Below are positions 19,738-27,917 of a stretch of DNA of 64,000 nucleotides, piece after piece. Under the pieces are notes generated by a model. That model saw only the letters and a list, made by a program, of their open reading frames with translations, was not told the origin of the DNA and searched no databases. This DNA is from Sphingomonas sediminicola (lineage in GTDB: Bacteria; Pseudomonadota; Alphaproteobacteria; Sphingomonadales; Sphingomonadaceae), in the NCBI RefSeq assembly GCF_014489515.1, contig NZ_CP060782.1:124001-188000 (forward strand). Reading direction: 5' to 3'. A program made the translations under genes and the position numbers. How positions within the stretch are numbered: the first letter of the stretch is position 1; every line of letters starts with the position of its first letter.

Positions 19738-20703
19738 GTGCTTCGACAGGCCTCGCCGCAAAGCTGGACCAGCGAATATGCCGTCGAAGCCCGAAACCTG
19801 GTCAAAGACTTCGCCGAGAAGCGCGCGGTCGATGGCCTGAGCCTCGAGGTCCCGAAAGGCTCGATCTTCGGACTGCTCGGCCCGAATGGCGCGGGCAAGA
19901 CGACCACGCTCCGCATGTTGCTCGGAATCATCGAGCCGTCATCGGGCGAGCGCTGCGTCCTCGGACATACGCGGCCGATCGAAGCGGCGCACCAGATCGG
20001 ATACCTGCCGGAAGAGCGCGGCCTCTACCCCTCGATGAATGCGCGTGAAGGCATCGCTTTCATGGGTGCTTTGCGGGGCATGCATCTGTCTGCCGCGCGG
20101 CGCGGCGCCGATCAGCTTTTGGAAGAAAACGGGCTCGGCGACTGGGCGAAGAAGCCGATCCGCAACCTGTCGAAGGGAATGGCGCAAACGGTCCAGTTGC
20201 TCGGTACCCTCGTCCACGACCCACGCCTGATCATCCTCGACGAACCCTTTTCCGGCCTAGACCCTTTCAACCAGGGAAAGCTGGAGCGCGTGATCCGCGG
20301 CCGCGCTGCGGACGGCGTGACGGTCATCTTCTCGACCCACGTCATCGCTCATGCCGAGCGGCTGTGCGAGCAGATCGCGATCATCGCCGCCGGAAAGGTC
20401 GCCTTCAACGGCCGGGTCGACGAGGCCCGGGCGAAGCTCCGGCCGATCGTTCGGCTGCGAACGCGCGAAACTAACGGGCCCTGGCGCTCGGCGATCCCAA
20501 GCGATGCGCGGAACGAAGGCGGCGAGTGGATCTTCGAATTGCCTGAAACGGGTCCGGAGCCGTTGTTGAAGGCGCTGATCGATGGCGGCGCGGGTATCGA
20601 GACGTTGGCCATCGAGCGGCCCGGCCTTCACGAAGCGTTCGTGGCGATCGCCGGCGCGGCTGCCGCGCGGGCAATGGACGAACCCGAGGAGATCGCCCCA
20701 TGA
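19738..20703 (+). CDS. ABC transporter ATP-binding protein (NatA-like)
   Basis: A 321-residue ATPase subunit. Walker A is GPNGAGKTTT, the signature loop is the degenerate NLSKGMAQ, Walker B is LIILDEPFSGLDP, and the switch histidine is in STHV. The C-terminal ~80 residues match the accessory domain (DUF4162 type) of NatA/YhaQ-like exporters. It starts with GTG at 19738 behind AAGGA and overlaps the permease gene as ATGA. The pair probably forms an exporter related to NatAB (sodium) or to unknown drug or lipid exporters. Confidence 0.88.
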   Translation: MLRQASPQSWTSEYAVEARNLVKDFAEKRAVDGLSLEVPKGSIFGLLGPNGAGKTTTLRMLLGIIEPSSGERCVLGHTRPIEAAHQIGYLPEERGLYPSMNAREGIAFMGALRGMHLSAARRGADQLLEENGLGDWAKKPIRNLSKGMAQTVQLLGTLVHDPRLIILDEPFSGLDPFNQGKLERVIRGRAADGVTVIFSTHVIAHAERLCEQIAIIAAGKVAFNGRVDEARAKLRPIVRLRTRETNGPWRSAIPSDARNEGGEWIFELPETGPEPLLKALIDGGAGIETLAIERPGLHEAFVAIAGAAAARAMDEPEEIAP

Positions 20704-21901
20704 AGGAGCTCCTTCGCGCAGCCTTCGTGATCGCCCGCCGCGACTTCTCTGCGACCGTGCTTTCTCGAACCTTCCTGTTGTTCCTGCTCGGACCCTTCTT
20801 CCCTGTCCTAATGATCGCCGTGTTCGGTGCGGCAACCGCTCCGATGAGTGCAACCGAGCGCCCGACCGTCGGCGTCATTGCGCCGGCCGCGGAGTTCCAG
20901 CAGATCGACCAGGCGCGTAACCGGCTGCAGGACACGTTCGGCGCGATCTCGATGATCAATCTGCAGCGCGTCGAGCCCTCTAGCGAGCCTCAACAGGCTG
21001 CACACGTGCTTCGGAGCAGCAAGCCCGCCTTCATCGCAGTCCTGGACGGCGGCCTTGCCAATCCCCGCTTGGTCGGATCGGTCAGCGCGCAAAGCGGGAC
21101 TGCAAAGCAGATTCGGCTGTTCATTGCGGAAGCACGGCGATCGACCGGCGCCGGAGACGCTGTCCATCTGCCGGTCCTGCTTACCAGTCCTTCCCCGAGC
21201 GCCCCCAACGCCGGAGCGCAGGCGCTTACCGCGCGCGGTGGGCAATCCCTGCTCTTCCTGCTGACGATTCTGCTGGCGGGCATGCTGCTGTCCCAGCTGA
21301 TCGAGGAAAAGTCGAACAAGGTGATTGAGGTGCTGGCCGCCGCTGTTCCGGTAGACGCAATCTTCCTCGGGAAGCTGCTCGCCATGCTCGCCGCTTCGCT
21401 CACCGGGATCGCGATCTGGGCTGGTGTCGCCGCTGCCGCCGTTGCGGCCTTTGCCCCAACGGGCTCAGCGCGTTGCCGCCGCCTGCGGTGGGATGGCCGA
21501 TGTTCGTCATTTTGGGCGTGGTCTATTTCGCCATGAGCTATTTGCTGCTCGGCGCGATCTTCCTCGGCATCGGCGCCCACGCGTCGAGCGCGCGCGAGGT
21601 CCAGACCCTGTCGATGCCGGTGACCATGGCGCAGGTCGTCATCTTCGCCCTCGCATCGATCGCTGTCGGCGCGCCGGACAGCAGTCGCGCGCTGGCCGCA
21701 GCGATCTTCCCGCTCTCATCTCCCTACGTAATGATCGCCCGTGCCGGCGAAGTCTCCGACCTGTGGCCGCACGTCATGGCGGTCGTCTGGCAACTTCTCT
21801 GGGTCGCCTTGTTCCTGCGCGTCGCGTCGAACATCTTCCGCAAGAACGTCCTCAAGTCCGGACCTGTCCGACAGAAACCACGGAAGCCTGCGCGAACTTA
21901 G
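20700..21901 (+). CDS. ABC transporter permease (NatB-like, one frameshift)
   Basis: The membrane partner of the ATPase before it (ABC-2/DUF3526-NatB type). One N-terminal membrane segment (TFLLFLLGPFFPVLMIAVFG) is followed by a large extracytoplasmic domain and about five C-terminal segments beginning with FLLTILLAGMLLSQLIEE-KSNKV. The frame breaks at the AA of 21458-21459; adding one A restores FAPNGLSALPPPAVGWP and gives 400 residues. The gene's stop overlaps the convergent gene's stop. Confidence 0.85.
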
Positions 21902-22641
21902 CCGATCGCCTCGCGGGCCATTTCCTCGAGCTTCGCCATGAGCGCGCGGTGAGGGAAGGGGCCGTGGCTGATTCGCGCGACGCCGGCATCTGCCCACACC
22001 GACTTGGGCGGCGCTCCAGGGAAGGCGATGACGTTCAGCGGAAGCGGCACTTCACGGACGATGCGCTCGATCTGTGCGGGATCGGCGAGGCGAGGGACGA
22101 AGAAGCCGCTTGCTCCAGCGTCGGCGAAGGCCTTGCCGCGTTCGATTACCTGGTCGACCAGGGCGTCGCTGTAATCCTGCGTCTTGAGAAAGGCGTCGGT
22201 TCGCGCGTTGATGAAGAACGCATCGCCGACGGCGCGGCGGATCGCGGCTATCCGGCGAACCTGAAGGTCCAGCGGGTGGAGGCCTTCTCCGCCGATGACC
22301 TGGTCCTCGAAATTGCAGCCGACCGCGCCAGTGGCGGCCAGCTGAACCACGTTCGCGCCGCCCTGCTCGGGATCGTCTGAGTAAGCGCCCTCGAAATCGA
22401 CGGTGAGAGGGATGTCGACCGCGTCAGCGATCCGCTTTGCATTGGCGAGCGTGAAATCCAGCGGGACCTGCTGCCCGTCGAGCCAACCCTGCGCGTCGGC
22501 CACGGGATGGCTCCCGGTCGCGAGCGCCTTCGCTCCGGCCTTTACGACCGCATGGGCGCTGCCGACGTCCCAGATATTATAGAGGATTACCGGACTTCCG
22601 GGAACGTGAAGCTCTGCGAACTGCTCGAATTTAGATGCCAT
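21898..22641 (-). CDS. Isocitrate lyase/PEP mutase-family protein
   Basis: A 247-residue TIM-barrel protein of the PEP mutase/isocitrate lyase superfamily. LYNIWDVGSA, TVDFEGAYSD (a metal-binding region), GCNFEDQV and FINARTDAF are typical. The isocitrate-lyase KKCGH loop is absent, so it is not AceA. Members of this subgroup include oxaloacetate hydrolases, methylisocitrate lyase-like proteins and others of unknown substrate. I chose the ATG at 22641; an open frame extends 44 codons further upstream without family resemblance. Confidence 0.82.
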   Translation of the reverse strand: MASKFEQFAELHVPGSPVILYNIWDVGSAHAVVKAGAKALATGSHPVADAQGWLDGQQVPLDFTLANAKRIADAVDIPLTVDFEGAYSDDPEQGGANVVQLAATGAVGCNFEDQVIGGEGLHPLDLQVRRIAAIRRAVGDAFFINARTDAFLKTQDYSDALVDQVIERGKAFADAGASGFFVPRLADPAQIERIVREVPLPLNVIAFPGAPPKSVWADAGVARISHGPFPHRALMAKLEEMAREAIG

Positions 22642-22837
22642 CTGTTCGGCTCCGACCGATGTGAACGGCGCGCCAGTAGCATCCGGGATCCGGAATTGCA
22701 TCGAAACTGTCTGGGCGAGCGTCGCCTGCAAGACATCGGATTTGCCGAGCGATGTTCCCTCAAATCGCTGCATTATATGAAGAATCCTGCTTCAAAATGG
22801 ATTTCACTGCGCCTCCGGCTCTAAATATTCCGGTGCT

Positions 22838-22863
22838 GGAACAGAAAAGCGTGCCCAAGCGTA
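22838..22863 (+). promoter_or_regulatory. Possible EcfG-type (general stress) promoter
   Basis: GGAAC (22838-22842), then 17 bases, then CGTA (22860-22863). The alphaproteobacterial EcfG consensus is GGAAC-N16/17-CGTT, so there is one mismatch in the -10 box. It points at the repeat lipoprotein gene about 60 bases downstream. The gap 22642-22924 holds nothing else I can name. Confidence 0.3.
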
Positions 22864-22924
22864 TTGCCCACTCCGAGGTCTTGGCGCTAACCCAAGGGTC
22901 CTCAACCACAACAGGGAATTTGCG

Positions 22925-23191
22925 ATGAAGAAGATTTCGACCGCTTTCGCAGTGGCCCTCGGCGCTGCTGCTCTCGCAGCGTGCAACCAGAGCCCGCAAG
23001 AGCAGGCCGCTGACAACATCGAGGCGAATGCTGAGAACGTTGCTGACACCATCGAGGCGAATGCCGAGAACGTCACCGACACGATGCAGGCGAATGCCGA
23101 GAACGCCGCCGACACGGTTCGCGCGGAAGGCGAGAATGCTGCTGATGCGACCCGCAACGGTGCGGACGCTGACGGCAACAGCGCCAACTAA
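22925..23191 (+). CDS. Small lipoprotein with 11-residue repeats
   Basis: 88 residues. The lipoprotein signal ends LAAC (Cys20). Residues 30-73 are four successive 11-residue units of the pattern D-T-I-E-A-N-A-E-N-V-A, the last one degenerate. Eleven-residue periodicity of this alanine/acidic type suggests a right-handed coiled coil or amphipathic helix like those of LEA-type stress proteins. The mature protein is very acidic and lacks aromatic residues. It has its own terminator and a possible stress promoter. The function is unknown; an envelope or desiccation/osmotic role is a guess. Confidence 0.75.
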   Translation: MKKISTAFAVALGAAALAACNQSPQEQAADNIEANAENVADTIEANAENVTDTMQANAENAADTVRAEGENAADATRNGADADGNSAN

Positions 23192-23227
23192 GTTCATTCA
23201 GGCCGCTCGCACGCAGGCGGCTTGAAA

Positions 23228-23257
23228 GGGGCGCTCCTAACGGGGCGCCCCTTTTTT
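23228..23257 (+). terminator. Rho-independent terminator
   Basis: Perfect stem GGGGCGC (23228-23234) with GCGCCCC (23245-23251), a 10-base loop and six T. It ends the repeat lipoprotein transcript just before the convergent LytTR regulator gene. Confidence 0.92.
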
Positions 23258-23268
23258 ATGCCCTCAGC

Positions 23269-24072
23269 CTAGTGGACGAAGCGCGCGACGACGTCGCGGT
23301 ACGACCGGCTCACCTTCACTTGAGCACCGGAATCCAGCACGAGGAAGCATTCGCCGTTGGTGTGCGGCTTCACCTGCCGGACGAGATCGAGATTGACGAT
23401 CGTCGAGCGGTGGACGCGCTGGAAGCGGCGCGGATCAAGGCGCTTCTCTAGGTCCTTCATCGTCTCGCGCAGGATCAAGGTGTTGTCGCCGGTCTGGATG
23501 CACATGTAGTCACCTGCGGCATCGATCCGCTCGATCGTGTCCACGTCGACGCGGAAGATCTGGCCCTGGTCCTTGATGTTGATCATCTTCTCGAAGCGAT
23601 CGGGTGCGGGGCCTTCGGGCGCTGCATCCGCCAGCTCTTCGGCGGCTTCCGGCGCATGCTCTGCAAGCGCCTCTTTCAGCCGCTCGGCTTCGCCGGCGCT
23701 GCGCTTTTCGGAAAGACGCTGACGCACACGGTCAAGAGTGGCCGCCAGCCTGTCTTCCTCGACCGGCTTCATCAGGTAATCGACCGCCTGCGCCTCGAAT
23801 GCGCGGAGCGCGTGGTCGCCATAGGCCGTCACGAATACGAATAGAGGCGGCTCCACGTCCATCAGGCCCTGGATCACGGAAAAGCCGTCGAAACCGGGCA
23901 TCTGGATGTCAAGGAAGACGAGGTCGGGCTTGTGGGTCTTGATCGCCCGGATGGCCTCACGCCCGTTGGCGGCGGTAGCCACCACCTCGACGTCGTCGTG
24001 CGCCTCAAGGCGCAACTGAAGCCCCTGAGTCGCAAGCGGCTCGTCGTCGACGAGCACGGTGCGGATGGTCAT
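23269..24072 (-). CDS. LytTR-family response regulator
   Basis: 267 residues. The receiver domain is ~1-120 with acidic pocket VDDE, phospho-acceptor Asp55 in FLDIQMPG, and K in LMKPVEE. An alanine/glutamate-rich linker follows, then a LytTR DNA-binding domain (~165-265: EKMINIKDQGQIFRVDVD, GDYMCIQTGDNTLILRETM, FQRVHRSTIVN). The ATG overlaps the stop of the upstream kinase gene as ATGA. It is the output partner of that LytS-like kinase; target genes are not evident. Confidence 0.92.
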   Translation of the reverse strand: MTIRTVLVDDEPLATQGLQLRLEAHDDVEVVATAANGREAIRAIKTHKPDLVFLDIQMPGFDGFSVIQGLMDVEPPLFVFVTAYGDHALRAFEAQAVDYLMKPVEEDRLAATLDRVRQRLSEKRSAGEAERLKEALAEHAPEAAEELADAAPEGPAPDRFEKMINIKDQGQIFRVDVDTIERIDAAGDYMCIQTGDNTLILRETMKDLEKRLDPRRFQRVHRSTIVNLDLVRQVKPHTNGECFLVLDSGAQVKVSRSYRDVVARFVH

Positions 24073-25251
24073 GTGTCCTTGTCTCCGGTTTCGTAGGGAA
24101 TTTCGATGATAACGCTGAAGCCCCCTTGTCGTTCTCTCTCGTCGTAAAGCCATGGGCCGGGCCGTAGGCTTGCGTCAAACGGTCCCGAATGTTCGCCAGT
24201 CCGACTCCGGTGGAAGGACTTGCAGAAAGTTCGGAGCCTTCGCCGGTTCCATTATCGGCCACTTCGATGCGCACAGCCTGCCCCTCGCGATGCGCGGTGA
24301 TCCAGATGTCCGCGCCATCCTCGCTCGGCGTGACCGCATATTTGATCGCATTCTCGATCAAGGGCTGCAGCAGCAGCGACGGCAGCCTCGCGCCGATCGT
24401 CTCGGACTCGATCTTGAAGTGCGGCCGTAGCCGGTCTTCGAAGCGCATCTTCTCAATTTCGAGATAGAGCTTCAGGGTTTCAACCTCCTGCGCCAGCGTC
24501 ACCTTGGCCGTCGGCTCGTTGGCGAGCGTGTAGCGAAGGAAGGATGACAGCCGCGCCAGCATCGCATTGGCCCGTTCCGTCTGCTTCAGAAGCACCAGGG
24601 TCGAGATCGAGTTGAGCGTGTTGAACAGGAAGTGCGGATTGAGCTGGTAGCGGAGCATCGCGAGCTGAGCCGTCGACGCCTGGCTTTCCAGCCGCTCGCG
24701 CTGCTTGATCTCCCCTTCGAGCAGCAGGAAGTAATTGATGCCGTAATAGAGCGCGGCCCAGGCCGCGAGCAGTGCGAAATTGAGCAGGATGGCACTGAGA
24801 TAGGTGCGCGGGCCAAGCTCCAGGTTCGGCTTGAGGAAGGTGGCGACGCTCCAAGTCTCGATGATCGAGAAGACGGTCGAGGCCAGGACTACCACGGCCA
24901 GCGACAGGACCAGGGTGAAGAGCGGCCGCATGACGATCAGCCGCCGGAACAGCGACGCCATCAGCAGGGTCAGCGAATAGCCGGTCGCGGTGAGCAGCGC
25001 GGTGTGGACGATCCAGATCGCGCCCATGCTGTTGGAAAAACCGGAGAGCGAACGCAGGATGAAATAGCCGGTCCAGCCGGCGCTCTGGAGCAGCCAGAAT
25101 GCGCGGTTCTTGTCGTCGAAGAAGGGACGGTCGAGACCGACCCCGCGTGCGATCGGAGCCGCGGGCGAGCGGTCGGCGGAAGGCTTTGCTCCCCCGCTCG
25201 CCCGCTTCCCAGCCCGTGCTGCTGCTTCAATACCGCGCTATCGGTTGCCAT
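24069..25251 (-). CDS. LytS-like sensor histidine kinase (two frameshifts)
   Basis: Membrane sensor paired with the LytTR regulator. After a ~50-residue soluble start come four hydrophobic segments (from FWLLQSAGWTGYFI on). Then the His_kinase domain has LRYQLNPHFLFNTLNSIS (phospho-accepting His) and the ATPase boxes LLLQPLIENAIKYAV and DNGTG...GVGLANIRDRL. One base is missing in the C run 25191-25195 and one in 24121-24125. Restored, the protein is 394 residues, starts at 25251 and ends in YETGDKDT at 24069, overlapping the regulator's ATG. Confidence 0.88.
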
Positions 25252-25337
25252 CTCCGGTTGAGATATAGAGAGGCAAATCGGCCATTGCGAGCAGCAGCGG
25301 GAAGGGGCAATCCGTTTCCGCCACGGGAGAGGCACGG

Positions 25338-25922
25338 ATGAACGAACACGCACCGCGCGCGAAGTTTCGCAGCATGGACGAGGGCACGGCCGAGGATTGG
25401 GCGTTGATCGGCAGCCATTTCTTTCCTTACGCCAAGGGCCTTCCCGAGCGCGTGTTGACCCACCTCAAGCTGCTGGACGGCGACTACGGCGGCTTCCCGA
25501 TTGACCGGCTGCAGCATTCCTTACAGACCGCGACCCGCGCGCACCGGGGAGGAGAATCCGAGGATTACGTCGTGATGGCGCTCCTCCACGACATTGGCGA
25601 CACGCTCGGAACGCTCAATCATCCCGACATCGCCGCCGCGATCATCAAGCCCTTCGCCGATGAAAAGCTGCACTGGATGTGCGAGCACCACGGCATCTTC
25701 CAAGGCTATTATTTCTTTCACTACCTCGGGATGGATCGCGACATGCGCGAGCAGTTCCGCGGGCATCCGCATTTTGAGGACACTGCCCGGTTCTGCGAGC
25801 TCTACGACCAGACGGCCTTCGACGAGACCTACGATACGGCGCCGCTCGAATTCTTCGAGCCGATGGTGCAGCGCTTTTTCTCGGCACCTAAACGCTCGAT
25901 CTACGTTAGCACCGCCGAATAA
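25338..25922 (+). CDS. HD-domain metal-dependent protein
   Basis: 194 residues. The HD metal site is His60 (RLQHSLQ), His84-Asp85 (LLHDIGD), His117/118 (CEHHG) and a distal Asp157 (ELYDQTAFD). The pattern resembles the HD-domain oxygenase/phosphohydrolase group that includes PhnZ and inositol oxygenase, as well as simple HD hydrolases. I cannot tell oxygenase from hydrolase. An M1 peptidase gene follows after 9 bases, probably in the same transcript, with no obvious functional link. Confidence 0.75.
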   Translation: MNEHAPRAKFRSMDEGTAEDWALIGSHFFPYAKGLPERVLTHLKLLDGDYGGFPIDRLQHSLQTATRAHRGGESEDYVVMALLHDIGDTLGTLNHPDIAAAIIKPFADEKLHWMCEHHGIFQGYYFFHYLGMDRDMREQFRGHPHFEDTARFCELYDQTAFDETYDTAPLEFFEPMVQRFFSAPKRSIYVSTAE

Positions 25923-25931
25923 GGATCCTTC

Positions 25932-27848
25932 ATGACGTTCTTACGTACGGCCGTTGCCGCGGCCGCTCTCGTGCTTGCCGGCTGTCAGATGTCCGAAGAC
26001 AACAGCGCGGCGCCGGCGGAAAATCAGCAGGAAGCGCAGATCGCGCCGATCCTCACGACTCCGGAAGCCAAGGATACGGCCAGCTACGCGCGGCCGCTGG
26101 AAGCGCGGGTTCACCACATCGCGCTCGACCTTAACGTCGACTTCGAAGCGAAGCGCATAGGCGGAACTGCGACGCTCGATATCGATCGCAAGCCCGACGC
26201 CAAGGAAATCGTCCTCGATGACAAGGGCCTGGAGATCGAGAGCATCGCCGATGGCGCGGGCCAGCCGCTGCAATGGAAGGTAGGCGCCGCCGATCCCAAG
26301 CTCGGGTCGCCTCTGGCGGTGACGCTAGGACCCGACACGAAGCGGTTGGTGATCAAGTACAAGAGTGCTCCGGACGCGGGAGCTCTCCAGTGGCTGACGC
26401 CTGAGCAGACTGCGGGGAAGAAGAAGCCCTATCTCTTCAGCCAGGGTCAGGCGATCGAGAACCGGACTTGGATTCCGACGCAGGATTCACCCGGAATCCG
26501 CCAGACCTGGGAGGCGACCATCCACGTCCCGGCCGGGCTGACCGCGGTGATGAGCGCACCGAAAGCGGCTGAGCCAATCACCCAGGGCGGAGAAAGCGTT
26601 TTCTCCTATCGGATGGACCACAGCGTCGCGCCCTACATGATCGCGATCGGGGTAGGGGACCTGGCGTTCAAGTCGCTTGGCCCCCGGACCGGCGTCTGGA
26701 CCGAGCCGGTCATGCTCGACCGGGCAGCGAAGGAGCTCGAAGACACGGAGAAAATGGTCGAGGCCGCCGAGAAGCTCTACGGCCCTTACCGCTGGGGACG
26801 CTACGACCTGCTCGTCCTTCCGCCGGCCTTCCCGTACGGCGGGATGGAAAATCCGACGCTCACATTCCTGACTCCGACCTTCATTGCCGGCGACAAGAGC
26901 CTTGTCAGTCTTGTTGCGCATGAACTTGCGCACAGCTGGTCGGGCAATCTGGTGACGAATGCGACCTGGGCGGACAGCTGGCTCAACGAAGGCGTTACCT
27001 CCTATTTCGAAAACCGGATCATGGAGGCCCTCTACGGTCCGCGTCGCGCAAGGCAGGAGGCAGCGCTCAGCTTCGACGAAATCGAGAAAGCGTTCGCCGA
27101 AGAAGGCCGCAACGCTCCCATCACCCGGCTGAATCTGCCGCCCGCGCAGGCGGTGCCGGACGGCGGAACGAGCGGAATCATCTACGACAAGGGCGCGGTT
27201 TTCCTTCGAACGATGGAAAAAATTGTCGGCCGCGAAAAATGGGATGCCTATCTGCGCTCCTACTTCGATCGCCACGCCTTCCAGCCGATGACCTCGGCGC
27301 TCTTCCTGGCCGACATGCGCGCGAATCTCGTGAACGGCGACAAGGCACTCGAGCAGAAGCTCCAGCTTGACGATTGGGTCTACAAGCCAGGATTGCCGTC
27401 GAACGTCGTTCGCCCGGATCCGGCAGCGTTCGCCGAAGTCGATCAGGCGGTTAAGGCCTTTGCATCAGGCGGCCCTGTCCCGGCTGCTTTCGGCAGCTGG
27501 ACTACCGCCGAAAAAATGCGTTTTCTCAACAAGTTGCCAAGGAAGATGCCAACTGCGCGCCTTGAAGAGCTGAACCGGCGCCTGAAGCTGAATGAAGTGG
27601 GCAATTACGAGGTCATGTTCTCGTGGCTCGACCTTGCAATCCGCAATCGCTTCGATCCCGCGGTGCCGGCGCTGGAGAGGTTCCTGACCACTCAGGGACG
27701 GCGCAGGTTCGTCAGACCATTGATCGAAACGCTTGCGGAGGATCGGCAGTGGGGGCGCCCGATCGCGGTGCGGATTTATAGGGTCGCACGGGCCTCTTAT
27801 CACCCGATTACGCAGCGTGATTTGGACAAGCTAAATCTGACGAACTGA
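25932..27848 (+). CDS. M1-family zinc aminopeptidase lipoprotein
   Basis: 638 residues with a lipoprotein signal (VLAGCQ, Cys19). The M1 peptidase core has GGMENP substrate-binding, zinc motif H330-E-L-A-H334 and the second ligand Glu353 in WLNEG. A C-terminal helical-repeat domain follows, as in leukotriene A4 hydrolase-like bacterial enzymes. It is exported and probably anchored to the outer or inner membrane, trimming N-terminal residues from periplasmic peptides. Confidence 0.92.
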   Translation: MTFLRTAVAAAALVLAGCQMSEDNSAAPAENQQEAQIAPILTTPEAKDTASYARPLEARVHHIALDLNVDFEAKRIGGTATLDIDRKPDAKEIVLDDKGLEIESIADGAGQPLQWKVGAADPKLGSPLAVTLGPDTKRLVIKYKSAPDAGALQWLTPEQTAGKKKPYLFSQGQAIENRTWIPTQDSPGIRQTWEATIHVPAGLTAVMSAPKAAEPITQGGESVFSYRMDHSVAPYMIAIGVGDLAFKSLGPRTGVWTEPVMLDRAAKELEDTEKMVEAAEKLYGPYRWGRYDLLVLPPAFPYGGMENPTLTFLTPTFIAGDKSLVSLVAHELAHSWSGNLVTNATWADSWLNEGVTSYFENRIMEALYGPRRARQEAALSFDEIEKAFAEEGRNAPITRLNLPPAQAVPDGGTSGIIYDKGAVFLRTMEKIVGREKWDAYLRSYFDRHAFQPMTSALFLADMRANLVNGDKALEQKLQLDDWVYKPGLPSNVVRPDPAAFAEVDQAVKAFASGGPVPAAFGSWTTAEKMRFLNKLPRKMPTARLEELNRRLKLNEVGNYEVMFSWLDLAIRNRFDPAVPALERFLTTQGRRRFVRPLIETLAEDRQWGRPIAVRIYRVARASYHPITQRDLDKLNLTN

Positions 27849-27886
27849 GGTCGGTTCTTAACCGCGTCTCAACCCTCTTCAGCTAC

Positions 27887-27914
27887 CGCTCGCTGAGACC
27901 AGATTTAGCGAGCG
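27887..27914 (+). promoter_or_regulatory. Hairpin directly before the GGDEF/EAL start codon
   Basis: Perfect eight-base arms CGCTCGCT (27887-27894) and AGCGAGCG (27907-27914) with a 12-base loop end four bases before the ATG at 27918. No clear Shine-Dalgarno lies outside it. It could hide the ribosome site in the mRNA, or be a protein operator. It is too far from a T run to be a terminator of the preceding gene. Confidence 0.4.
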
Positions 27915-27917
27915 CTG

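Noticed and set aside
22642..22773. Forty-four extra N-terminal codons on the PEP-mutase-like gene
   Set aside because: No family resemblance upstream of the ATG at 22641, which begins the usual MASKFEQF-type N-terminus.
23012..23143. Regular 33-base repeats resembling a short CRISPR array
   Set aside because: The repeats are contiguous, in frame and translate to an 11-residue protein repeat; there are no unique spacers or cas genes.
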